A stretch of DNA of 64,000 bases from Sipunculus nudus (Eukaryota > Annelida > Sipuncula > Golfingiida > Sipunculidae): NCBI GenBank assembly GCA_026874595.1, contig CM049312.1:51465429-51529428 (forward strand). Direction: 5' to 3'. The position numbers and the translations under genes are program-made. Each line of letters opens with the position of its first letter. Positions within the stretch are counted from its first letter, which is position 1. Under the pieces are notes generated by a model. The model was not told where the DNA came from. It worked only from the letters and a program-made list of their open reading frames with translations, and searched no databases. This document shows, in pieces, positions 1 to 15,000 of the stretch.

Positions 1-107
1 CTGAACACATGATAATATTGAAATTAATTGGCCTGATTATGTAATGAAAACAGTTATAAATGGGTATTCTTGGAATCAATGACCATTGATTGAAGACAAT
101 GAGTGTG

Positions 108-330
108 CATTGAGTCAGGAGCTAATTCATAGTACCAGAAATAATCCGGATGTCATGAGTCAGGGGCTAATTCATAGTACCAGAAATAATCCGGATGTCA
201 TGAGTCAGGGGCTAATTCATAGTACCAAAAACCGATCCGGTTGTCATGAGTCAGGGGCTAATTCATAGTCCCAAAAACTGATCCGGATGTCATGAGTCAG
301 AGGCTGATTAATTCATAGTACCAGAAACTG
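108..330. repeat. 45 bp tandem repeat, about 5 copies
   Basis: The unit begins gagtcaggggctaattcata and continues to ccggatgtcat. Because 45 is a multiple of 3, it produces a short repetitive ORF (SQGLIHSTRNNPDVM). I do not regard it as coding. Confidence 0.85.
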
Positions 331-645
331 ATTTCTCTGTTCGCCAATATTTATATCGGGGAGTCGGTTTTCCCCTCTGCCCCCTGTTTCCAACATCATA
401 CTTCCAATACTGGAATGATTTGAATTCTGTTTTGAGTTATCCTATTACTTGATGGGTTAATGACTTCAAGACAAATATATCAAGGTGAAGTGTAAGACAT
501 GCTGTTAACTGTTTATTCATGTCATATATTAACATTAAATATATTGAATTTTAAATTAGAAGAATTTTTAAGAAGCTCTATACGTAAATGGAAAACCCCA
601 ATTAACCATAACAGCATCTACATAATCACCTTAACTCCATCCACA

Positions 646-646
646 C

Positions 647-704
<58 letters not shown>

Positions 705-725
705 CATAACTATAATAATAATTAA
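646..725. repeat. (AAT)n microsatellite
   Basis: An uninterrupted trinucleotide run of about 57 bp followed by degenerate copies. Confidence 0.95.
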
Positions 726-997
726 AGGCTAGAGCCTCATTCGCTGATTTTGGCCAATATTCCCAGGTTCATTCGTATAAAGCGACCGTACATTTGTGAA
801 TATTCCTTGGTGACGCTCTAGAATCAAAATGTTGGATCAACACCAAAGTTTAATTGTCTCTTCCTTGGTCCATTCCCGAAATGCCCTGAAAATGTCATGA
901 GATTCCGTTCATGCTTGCGTGAATTATGTTGTGAACAAACACACGCGAGCATGCAAACATGATTAATCGCATATACCTTCCTGGCGGACCCAATAGT

Positions 998-1004
998 AAT
1001 AATG

Positions 1005-1058
<54 letters not shown>

Positions 1059-1059
1059 T
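998..1059. repeat. (AAT)n microsatellite
   Basis: A second trinucleotide run 300 bp from the first. The ORFs over both are isoleucine artefacts. The bases around it (726-2100) show no coding signal beyond short CA-rich tracts near 1680-1730 and an A-rich tract near 1870-1905. Confidence 0.95.
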
Positions 1060-2100
1060 TCATGTTATTATGTTGCATGCCTAAATGTGGGAGGGAAGGC
1101 ATGTATGATGAATCATCAGACATATCAATCAGATTTATCAAACAGCAATTTTATAATAATCATGAATCGTGTTGTTGGGAATGTAGACAAAGATTTAATC
1201 ACGCTTTGTGATGTGTACAGGCTTGAAGTGTATTGTTTCTCCATGCAAGCAGTTTATTCGTGATAATTCTGTTTCATTTCACTCTCGTGTGTCTTTGTTT
1301 TCATGTTTACACACTTATTCTGAACTTCCTGGCTTCCTTCTTCTCATCCCTCTCGCGGTTATATTTTAGCCTCATTATCAAGATTGAGCCATTATTTGCC
1401 ATGGTAACTAAGCTGCATGCCTGAAACCTCCACTACACCATACTTCACACACTATATGTACATTGCTGTATGCCTGGTGTGTGTTGTTTCCTGCCATATT
1501 TATTTATCAGCACTGTTTTCACACACGTATTTTTGTAACAGATATAAGAAAGACAGAACCCACCAAACTGTCGGAAACATGGGCAGAGTCAACTGAACAG
1601 CAGCTAGTTTCTCTCCATGGCTTATAAACATACTTAGTGACTTCGATCCTGATATTTTGTCAAACATTTTGCATTTCACACACACGTACAAACCCTCACA
1701 TACACATACACACACTTTCACACACATATTTCTGTAAACCTACAGGCCTACGTTAATATATTTCTTTTCAAACCGGTCAAGTGTAGTGGTTACAAAGATG
1801 ATTTGTTCACATGTAATCATGATAATGTTATTAACAACACAAGTCCAAATCAGTCATACAGGTAGGCAAAACAAAAAAGACAAAAAAAAAAACAAACAAA
1901 AAAAACCGAGCATTATGTTTGGTCAATTCTAAAAAGGGAGAAGCCATATTGCTATATGAAAGTCGTATTATGGTTCTCTTGTAGCCCGAATACATACTTC
2001 ATATATGTGATCATCTGTCTCAGTATTCTTGAAATATCAGGGGCGGTAACAGGATCTTAATAAAAGGGGGTTGGGGGGCATGCTCAGCTCCCTGGCATAA

Positions 2101-2620
2101 TAAACGAGTGTGTCGGGAGTGTTGTAGCTGAGTTTATACAAAAAATCACGCATACAGCAGTATTAGGAAGAAAACGGTGAGACACAAAATACGGCGCTGC
2201 TTTGTGGCATTAAGCATTATTATTATATTTATTATTATTATTATTATTAATATTATTATATTTTCCCACATTTTTTGTCTATTATTATTAAATTTTCCCA
2301 CGTTTTTGGTCCATTATTATTATTATTATTTTCCCCCCATATTTTTGGTCCATTATTATTATTATATAATAAACGAGTGTGTCGGGAGTGTTGTAGCTGA
2401 GTTTATACAAAAAAATCACGCATACAGCAGTATTAGGAAGAAAACGGTGAGACACAAAATACGGCGCTGCTTTGTGGCATTATTATTATTATTAGGCCTA
2501 TTATTTTATTTTCCCACATTTTTGGTCTATTATTATTATATTTTCCCATATTTTTGGTCCATTATTATTATTATATATTCCCATAATTTTGGTCCATTAT
2601 TATTATATTTTCCCATATTT
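2101..2620. repeat. Duplicated 112 bp block with ATT-rich units
   Basis: The block starting taaacgagtgtgtcgggagt occurs at 2101-2212 and again at 2370-2480, nearly identical. Each copy is followed by ATT runs and repeats of ttttcccatatttttggtcc. This is a local tandem duplication of about 269 bp. Confidence 0.85.
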
Positions 2621-3418
2621 TGGTCGAGAAAGAAGGTGCGCGTCTTCTGCGCTCCCTCTCAATATCCCCAATCAATTTTCCAAAACTCGATACACACGCG
2701 TCACTTGAAAATCCTTGATGGGCTTATATCTACTGACATCTGTTAGCCAGGAAACAAACTAATACGAACGTGTCCCCGGTTAGACCTCGGTTTCACAAAT
2801 GACGTAAGAAAGCGGGAAATTAGAAAGGGAATCCCCTTGCAGCAGGGATGTTGTCAGACGTGAGTTCCCACCTCCACCTCACTGGGAGAGTTACAGCAGG
2901 CATGACAGGTCTACAGCACAGTCCTGAACAGAAGATTGTCCTTCAGCTATTGATTTAGAGGATAACTGTGTGATCCCCAGTTCTCATCAGGTGAGACCAG
3001 CCCAACGAAACATTGGTCATAAGGCCTGCGGTCGTGTACCATGCAAACACATCACTGCCGTCTGTAACTGATAGTGATAGTCGGTTTTACAGTATATTAT
3101 AATATGACACGAAACCGCCATGTCCTGGCTGTCTACCTAATTTTTCGAGACATTTCCTTCAAATATATAAAGGGAGCGCCTATAGAATCCGTGCCTTCAC
3201 GAAAATGAGGAAAAACCCTGATATGCCTTTTCTTGTTATGCTTAAAATATCTATCATTTGTTTCTACTAAATGTTCACTCTTACAAGTCTCATTAAATAC
3301 GAAGTGACTGGAGCTCTGGACCCATTGCTCCTGAGCTAAAGGTCCGTACATTTCTGGTCCTCGCTTGTTAGTCTGGTAGCCACTAAACTCAACCTTGTTT
3401 TATAGACCCAGTTGTGGC

Positions 3419-6400
3419 GGGCGGTCTTTAAACCGAGCGCTAGCGCTTGGTAGGACTTTTTATCGAGCGCTACCCTGGATTCACACCAGGCATTGTTCTG
3501 ACCCGCATGGGGCTACCGAATGATCAGACTTTTTACCGAGCGCTACCCTGCTCTTACAACGGGCAGTGTTCTTACATACTTGGGATTACCGAGCACTAGG
3601 GACTTTTTACCGAGCGCTACCATCGCGAACATGACAACTAGTTTTTAACCGCTTTCAGCGCAAAACATCATATTCAATTTGACAATTATTTAGAATAAAG
3701 CACGTTTCTTAGTTATTCCAGAAAACTGATTAATTAATGATGTCCATACCTTGGATGAGGTTGGATGATTTCTCACCAAACTGTGTAACAACTTTTGCAT
3801 AAATTTCTTTAAATGACCGTTATATACCGATATGTAAATATTCAATATATATAAATATATATATATACATACATATAAATTGGATATATTCATTTATTCA
3901 TAGATCAGTATATAAATATAATATATAATTTAATATTATGATATATATGTACATATATCAGAATAAATATATATATATGAGAGAGAGAGAGATAGATAGA
4001 GGGAAAGAGACAGAAAAGAGAAAGATAGTGAGAAAGAAAGAGAGAGCTATACTATATATAATATTTATCCGATATATAAAGGAGAGAGAGAAAGAAAGAA
4101 AGAGGGAGAAAGAAAGAGAGACAGTCAGAATGAGAGAAGAAGAACCTGAATCAGAGGGAAGGGTAACAAAGACCTGTACTATATATATATCTGATATATA
4201 TATGAGATAGAGAGTAAGAAAAAGAGAGATAAAGAAAGAAAGGGGGAGAGAAAGAAAGAGAGAAAGAAATAAAGAGAGACTGTAATTAAGAGACAGAGAG
4301 AGGGGGAGAGAGAAGAACTTGAATCAGAGGGAATGTTAACAAAAATACATATATATTCAATTTATTGTTACAGGTATCTGTTTTATTGTGCACAGAAGTG
4401 TTACATGTGTCTGTTGAAATTCTGATTCGTGTTAGGCTCAAGCCCTGGGTGTTGCCATGGCATGTAGAGGGGTTGACTTTTTACAGGAACTGACAGGAAC
4501 CTACCAGAACTGAACAAAACTGAGTTCATATTACCGGAACTGACCAAAACTGACTGCATGTTATCTGAACTCTCATAAATAATTTTTACTTGTGAAGTAA
4601 TTTTAAAACATAATTAATAATATAACTTGATGAGAGTTATAAATAAGTGTGACTTCATATATATCTTGGAGGATCTGTTTAAATGGTACTGAAGAACACA
4701 CATTTGATCAAATTCACTTCGACTCAGATCAGTCAGCATGGATGTACTAGTTTTAAATAACAAGTAAGCCATTGGCCATGACGCTCAGCTGGATTCAAAG
4801 AGCCTTCAAAAATGGGAAAAGAGTTCTCAAATCATGAATTTTTGTAGGTTACAGTGACCTTAGGATGGATTGTAGGACAGACAGACGGACCCTCACGGTG
4901 ATCACTATAGGGCACCGCTTGTCAAGTGGGGCCCTAATAATAAATCACCAGTTTTTGGCACCAGGCATTCCTGTTTCGTGATTTTATTACTCATTGCCAA
5001 AATTGTTTTGAAAAAGAAGCTGAAAATATAATAATTTTACCGAGGAAACAATACTTGTCCCTATATAATTACATGCTTAACATAAAAAATGAAACTTCTT
5101 TTAAAATTGAACAAATATTTGGATTATTACAAACAAACATAACTGTTAAAGGGAAAATGATGTATTTTTTTGTGTGGTCATTTCACAAAACCTTGTATTT
5201 ATCATGTTTGTGTTGTTGTAACTGTATTACAATGTTTCACATTGTCTGAGGATATAGAAATATAAATAAATAATTATATGTAATTTAATATATTTCAAAG
5301 TCAGTTCCGGTCAGTTCTGTTAAAATGGGTCTGTCCGTAAAAAGTCGAACCGGCGTGTAGAGATACAGCGCTCGGTATAATCTGTGCTGGTTGACCTGGC
5401 GTGTAAAGACACAGTGTTTGTGCTAATCTGGAATTTTCTGGGCTGTTCACGGTCTTTGAGCGCGTATATCTTGCTGTGTTCTTTGGGATGTTTATGAAAT
5501 AGAAGTAACTGGGCTTTGGGTGAAAAAGTGATAAAGAGGGGCTGTGTTTACAGCTGAGGAGAGAAAGAGAAAAAAAATTCCAGCGGACACATCAGTTTTG
5601 GGACCTTTCTGATAATTGCTGAACTTATAGATATTCTTCGAACTTTGCAACAGATTTTATACAGTCTTCAGTTTGCCTTTGGGATTATTACCAGAACTTC
5701 ACTTTTGGATTACAACAGGTTGATTTTGGGATTGAATTGGACTTATCGAGAAGATTTGCATGAACTGTTCATCTAGAATATTTATGTTAAAGGACTTGTT
5801 GACCTGTGACAGTGGTGGTATCCAGAAAAGCCTAGGATCCGAATACCCTGGTACTGTACATTTTTATTGTTTTACTGTGTAATTGTATTGATTAAGTGTA
5901 TTGTAATGTTAGGATTGTTTGAAGAATAAATTATAATTATTTGTTAACAAAAAAGCACTGACTTCTTTGTTCATTCCCCTAGACATTTCATGCTGCCTAG
6001 TGTTACAGAATCTGATTTTTTTCTTCTCCATAACAAAATTTATGCTCGTCATGACTATGTGATCTGTCGATATTAGGTTCCGTAACAGTATAAAATTTTT
6101 TTAAGAGGGTATGTTATATTATAGAAATTAATACATGATTTACCGCTTGGTATATAGATTACATATTTAATATTTTTATAAAGCATGTTAAGTATATATG
6201 TATATATATATATATAGAGAGAGAGAGAGGAGATGAGAGAGGGAGAGAGAATGAGTGGAAAAGATAACATAAGCCAATACTTATTCATGGTCTATAAACA
6301 AATACAATGTAAATAATTGAATATGATGTTTTTTTGTTGAATGCTGTTAAAAACTACATTTGTCATGTACACATGCATGCGCGATGATAGTGCTCGGTAA

Positions 6401-6597
6401 AAAGTCCCTAGCGCTCGGTAGTCCCAAGATGTTTGAAGTATGTAAGAAAACTATCTGTTGTAAAAGCAGGGTAGCGCTCAGCAGCCCCACATGGGTGAGG
6501 GCATTGCCTTGTGTGAACCCAGGGCAGCGCTTGGTTAAAATGTCCTACCGAGCACTAACGAGCGCTCGGTACGCTCTGTAGCAATGGTAAAAAGACT
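3419..6597. mobile_element. Large non-autonomous DNA element with ~220 bp terminal inverted repeats
   Basis: The left arm (about 3425-3645) and right arm (about 6372-6593) are imperfect inverted copies that share gagcgctaccctg, cttacatact and gggactttttaccgagc in the same order. The arms have an internal GAGCGCT-rich repetitive structure. Identical 14 bp direct repeats (gacccagttgtggc, 3405-3418 and 6598-6611) flank the element. The interior has no transposase ORF; it contains AT- and GA-rich microsatellites and an unassigned stretch with AATAAA near 5926 that might be an LTR fragment (weak). The superfamily is uncertain; Mutator-like is one option given the long arms. Confidence 0.7.
3838..4340. 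repeat. AT- and GA-rich simple-sequence region
   Basis: Alternating TATA runs and GAGA/AAAG runs with duplicated blocks. It is inside the inverted-repeat element; translated ORFs here are low complexity. Confidence 0.9.
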
Positions 6598-6642
6598 GAC
6601 CCAGTTGTGGCTCTGTTTTTTAAACAGAGCCACAACTGGGTC
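6598..6642. repeat. Perfect 21 bp hairpin
   Basis: Two perfectly complementary 21 nt arms (6598-6618 and 6622-6642) are separated by 3 nt of T. The left arm contains the right-hand copy of the 14 bp direct repeat that flanks the large element. Confidence 0.9.
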
Positions 6643-8972
<2,330 letters not shown>

Positions 8973-9064
8973 AACCAAAGATGGAGGAACTGGTGAAGAT
9001 AAAGAAAAGCCTCAAGGTGTGGGAGATGAACTTTAAAGAGAAACATGGACATAAACCCACAAAG
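8973..9064 (+). CDS. RECQL4: RECQL4 first coding exon (start codon, Sld2-like helix)
   Basis: The exon follows a pyrimidine-rich tract ending in atatacag, has 8 nt of 5' UTR, and codes 28 residues from ATG at 8981. [15 protein letters not shown] followed by FKEKHGHKP matches the Sld2-like start of RECQL4, the segment tied to replication initiation in the family. The donor is AAG|GTACAG, phase 0. The AG just before aaccaaagATG suggests an upstream noncoding exon, which I could not locate. An unspliced first exon is the alternative. Confidence 0.85.
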
Positions 9065-12000
9065 GTACAGGCACTGAACAAATCAGCCAGCATACTGCCT
9101 GCTTAATGCAACATATACTGAAGTCACTGTTATTACATTCTGTGCCATATACAGATGTCACTGTTATAACGCTGTCATTACATTCTGTGTCATATACAGA
9201 TGTTACTGTCATTACATTCTGTGTCACATACAGATGTCACTGTTATAATGCTGTCATTACATTCTGTGTCATATACAGATGTCACAGTTATTACATTCTG
9301 TGCCATATACAGATGTTACTGTCATTACATTCTGTGTCACACAGAGATGTCACTGTTATAAAACTGATATTACATTCTGTACCATATACAGATGTCACTG
9401 TTATAACACTGTCATTGCATTCGGTGTCATATAAAGATGTCACAGTTATTACATTATGTCATATACAGATGTTACTGTCATTACATTCTGTGTCACATAC
9501 AGATGTAACTTTCATTACATTATGTGTCACATACAGATGTCACTGTCATTACATTCTGTGTCACATACAGATGTCACTGTCATTACATTCTGTGTCATAT
9601 ACAGATGTTTCTATCATTACATTCTATGTCACATACAGATGTCACTGTTATAACACTGTCATTACATTTGGTGTCATATAAAGATGTCACAGTTATTACA
9701 TTCTGTGTCATATACAGATGTTTCTATCATTACATTCTTTGTCACATACAGATGTCACTGTTATAACACTGTCATTACATTCGGTGTCATATAAAGATGT
9801 CACAGTTATTACATTCTGTGTCATATACAGATGTTACTGTCATTACATTGTGTAACATACAGATGTAACTGTCATTTCATTCTGTGTCACATAAAGATGT
9901 CACTGTTATTACATTCTGTGTCACATACAGATGTCACAGTTATTACATTCTGTGTCATATACAATTGTTGCTGTCATTACATTGTGTGTCACATACAGAT
10001 GTCACTGTCATTACATTCTGTGTCATATATACAGATGTTACTGTCATTACATTCTGTGTTACATACAGATGTTACTGTCATTACATTCTGTGTCACATAC
10101 AGATGTAACTGTCATTATATTGTGTGTCACATACAGATGTCACTGTCATTACATTCTGCGTCATATACAGATGTCCGGTCATTACATTCTGTGTCACATA
10201 CATATTTCACTGTTTTACATTGTGTCATATACAGATGTTACTGTCATAACATTCTGTGTCACATACAGATGTCACTGTCATTACATTTTGTGTCACATAC
10301 AGATGTCACTGTCATTACATTGTGTCATATACAGATGTCACTGTCATTACATTCTGTGTCACATGCTGATGTCACTGTCATAACACTGATATTACATTCT
10401 GCGTCACATACAGATGTCACTGTCATTACATTCTGTGTCATATACAGATGTTACTGTCATTTCATTCTGTGTCACATACAGATGTTACTGTCATTACATT
10501 CTGTGTCACATACAGATGTAACTGTCATTACATTCTGTGTCACATACAGATGTCACTTTCATTACATTCTGCGTCATATACAGATGTCTGGTCATTACAT
10601 TCTGTGTCACATTCATATGTCACTGTTATTACATTCTGTGTCATACACACATGCTGATGTCACTGTTATAACAATGATATTACATTCTGCGTCACATACA
10701 GATGTCACTGTTATAACACTGATATTACATTCTGTGTCATATACAGATGTCACAGTTATTACATTCTGTGCCCTATACAGATGTCACTGTTATAACACTG
10801 TCATTACATTCGTAGTCATATAAAGATGTCACAGTTATTACATTCTGTGTCATATACAGATGTTACTGTCATTACATTGTGTGTCACATACAGATGTAAC
10901 TTTCATTACATTATGTGTCACAAACAGATGTCACTGTCATTACATTCTGTGTCACATACAGATGTCACAGTTATTACATTCTGTGTCATATACAGATGTC
11001 TGGTCATTACATTCTGTGTCACATACAGATGTCACTGTCATTACATTCTGTGTTATATACAGATGTTTCTAATATTACATTCTATGTCACATACAGATGT
11101 CACTGTTATAACACTGTCATTACATTTGGTGTCATATAAAGATGTCACAGTTATTACATTCTGTGTCATATACAGATGTTTCTATCATTACATTCTATGT
11201 CTTATACAGATGTCACTGTTATAACACTGTCATTACATTCGGTGTCATATAAAGATCTCACAGTTATTACATTCTGTGTCATATACAGATGTTACTGTCA
11301 TTACATTGTGTCACATACAGATGTAACTGTCATTTCATTCTGTGTAACATAAAGATGTCACTGTCATTACATTCTGTGTCACATACAGATGTCACAGTTA
11401 TTACATTCTGTGTCATATACAGATGTTACTGTCATTACATTGTGTGTCACATACAGATGTCACTGTCATTACATTCTGCCTCATATACAGATGTCCGGTC
11501 ATTACATTCTGTGTCATATACATATTTCACTGTTTTACATTGTATCATATACAGATGTTACTGTCATAACATTCTGTGTCACATACAGATGTCACTGTCA
11601 TTACATTTTGTGTCACATAAAGATGTCACTGTCATTACATTGTATCATATACAGATGTCACTGTCATTACATTCTGTGTCACATGCTGATGTCACTGTTA
11701 TAACACTGATATTACATTCTGCGTCACATACAGATGTCACTGTCATTACATTCTGTGTCATATACAGATGTTACTGTCATTACATTCTGTGTCACATACA
11801 GATGTTACTGTCATTACATTCTGTGTCGCATACAGATGTCACTGTCATTACATTCTGCGTCATATACAGATGTCTGGTCATTACATTCTGTGTCACATAC
11901 ATATGTCACTGTTATTACATTCTGTGTCATACACACAGATGGGTGACCTTGACCTATTTCTCTACATTTTAAAGCTGATGATAGAAAAACACTTAGATGC

Positions 12001-15000
12001 TTATTACTAAGGAACCATTTGGTGGATTTTCACAAAACTTACTATGATTATTGGGACTGATAGTCTGTACCTGCTACACAAGTTTGGTGGCGCCACCTAC
12101 AATTTCTGATTTTTAATGAATTTTTATCAGATTTTTCAACTTTGGGCTTGTGAGCGGGATATCTCTAAAAGGATTCACCGTAGGAATTTTTATTTTTTCG
12201 TTGAAGATGTATATTGATAAAATCTCCGTCAAGTTCGAAGATGTGTGACCTTGACCTATTTTTCTACGTTTTAGAGCTGATTATAGAAAAAACATGTAGA
12301 AGCTTATTTCTCAGGAACCATTGGGTAGATTTTCACAATACTTACTATGATCATAGGGACTGATGGTCTGTAACTGCTGCACAAGTTTAGGGTTGCCACC
12401 TGCAATTTCTGATTTTTAATGACTTTTTCTTGGATTTTTCAACCTTGGCCTTGTGAGCGGGATATCTCTAAAAGGATTCACAATAGAAATTTTATATCTT
12501 TGGTGAAGATGTATATTGACAAAAACTTGGTCAATTTAGAAGATGGGTGACCTTGACCTACTTTTCAAGGTCACAGAGCTTATAATAGAATAAAACTTAG
12601 AAGCTTATTTTTCAGGATGCATTTGGTGGATTGTTATGGTACATACTTCTCCATTTTAAATTTACAACTGAGACATGCACAGATATACCGGTACATCCAT
12701 GTGAGAACAGATATTTAGTACTTGTTGCTGTTATCACCTTTAAACACTGTTCTTTTGGCTGAGGGCTTTTGTCAGCTTCTGCTGATATTCTAGTTATGTC
12801 ATCCTGTAACAACTGTCATTACCTGGTACATTCTGTGTTATATACTGATATACAGTTGTTACTGTTATTACATTCTGTGCCATATACAGATGTCACTGTT
12901 ATAACACTGTCATTACATTCGGTGTCATATAAAGATGTTACAGTTATTACATTCTGTGTCATATACAGATGTTACTGTCATTACATTCTGTGTCACATAC
13001 AGATGTAACTTTCATTACATTATGTGTCACAAACAGATATCACTGTCATTACATTCTGTGTCACATACAGATGTCACAGTTATTACATTCTGTGTCATAT
13101 ACAGATGTAACTATCATTACATTCTATATCATATATAGTTGTATCCGCCAAAACAGAGTTTTGCGGATACTATGTTTTCAGCTGCACGCCGCCGCCGCGT
13201 AGGTTTCCGGAGAACTCCTCCATAACCGCTGGGCGGAATTTTACAAAACCCGGGATTATGTTCTGGTCACATGTGAACTGCTGCGCCCCGATTTTGTTTT
13301 GACCTTTGACCTTTCCTCTGCGCTCTGCGTCCGTTTGTGCGTCTGTTTCCACACATAAACCCACATATCTCGGGAACCGTTTGACGGATCAGGAAAATTT
13401 TTTTGCACAAATGTAGCCCTTGGAGAGCTTTATAACATACACAAAAAATGGTGGCGCCACCTGCAACCATGTTTGCACAGTGTCCATCTGTTCGTCTGCC
13501 TTGGGTTAAAATCACTCATATCTCTGCAGTGACTTGACTAATTCACCTGAAATTTGGCATGCTTATACATCCTGGATAGCTTTTCTGATTTTGTGACAGG
13601 TAGCGCCACCTACATTCACATTTACGCTGCAGACATCCAAGCTCATATCTCGGGAACTGTTTGACCGATCAGGAAAAATTTTTTGCACAAATGTAGCCCT
13701 TGGAGAGCTTTATAACATACACAAAAAATGGTGGCGCCACCTGCAACCATGTTTGCACAGTGTCCATCTGTTCGTCTGCCTTGGGTTTAAATCACTCATA
13801 TCTCTGCAGTGACTTGACTAATTCACCTGAAATTTAGCATGCGTATACATCCTGGATAGCTTTTCTGATTTTGTGACAGGTGGCGCCACCTACATTCATG
13901 TTTACGCTGCAGACATCCAAGCTCATATTTTGGGAACCGTTTGACCGATCAGGAAAATTTTTTTGCACAAATGTTGCCCTTGGAGAGCTTTATAACATAC
14001 ACAAAAAATGTTGGCGCCACCTGCAACCATATTTGCACAGTGTCCATCTGTTTGTCTGCCTTGGGTTAAAATCACTCATATCTCTGCAGTGACTTGACTA
14101 ATTCACCTGAAATTCGGCATGGGTATACATACTGGATAGCTTTTCTGATTTTATGACAGGTGGCGCCACCTACATTCACGTTTACGCTGCAGACATCCAA
14201 GCTCATATCTCGGGAACCGTTTGACTGATCAGGAAAATTTTTTTGCACAAATGTAGCCCTTGGAGAGCTTTATAACATACGCAAAACTGGTGCCGCCACC
14301 TACAGCCATTTTTGCACAGCTCCTGTCTGTTTGTCTGCCATGGGATAAAATCACTCATATCTCAACAGTGGTTTGACATATCTGGCTAAAATTTTGCAGG
14401 TTTATACATCCCCGACAGCTCTCTTGATTTTATGACAGGTGGAGCCACCTGCATTCTTGTTTATGCAGCAGACATCCAAGCTCATATCTTGGGAACCGTT
14501 TGACCGATTGGGCCAAAGTTTTGCATGTGTATAGTTCTCACATAGCTCTTTATCATACGCAACCTGCAACCATTTTTGCTCAGGGTCCATCTGATTGTCT
14601 GCCATGGGCTAAAACCACTCATATACATGTAGTGGTTTGACCTAACTGCCTTAAATTTTGCAAATGTATACAACTGGGACGGCTTTCTGGATTTTGTGGT
14701 AGGGGGGGCAACCTTCATACACAATTTGGCTGCAGACATCCATGCTAATATGCAACACTTCACTCTATTTCCCCTTGCCACTTAATCCATGCCTCACTTC
14801 ACCCGTTCCACTCTGATTTAGGCGGATACACGTAGTCGCTTGTGACTACCCGTATTCTAGTTGTTACTGTTATTACATTCTATATCATATATAGTTGTTA
14901 CTGTTATTACATGCTATATCATATATAGTTGTTACTGTTATTACATTCTATATCATATATAGTTGTTACTGTTATTACATTCTATATCATATATAGTTGT

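Noticed and set aside
499-1211. Poly-isoleucine ORFs on both strands
   Set aside because: Translations of (AAT)n microsatellites.
5350-5995. Possible solo LTR inside the inverted-repeat element
   Set aside because: An AATAAA is present, but I found no paired terminal TG/CA with target duplication and no second copy; mentioned only as a weak option.
9106-12010. Many long overlapping ORFs (up to 330 codons) with [12 protein letters not shown]-like repeats
   Set aside because: They follow the 34 bp unit in several frames at once, have no start context or domain, and lie in an intron.
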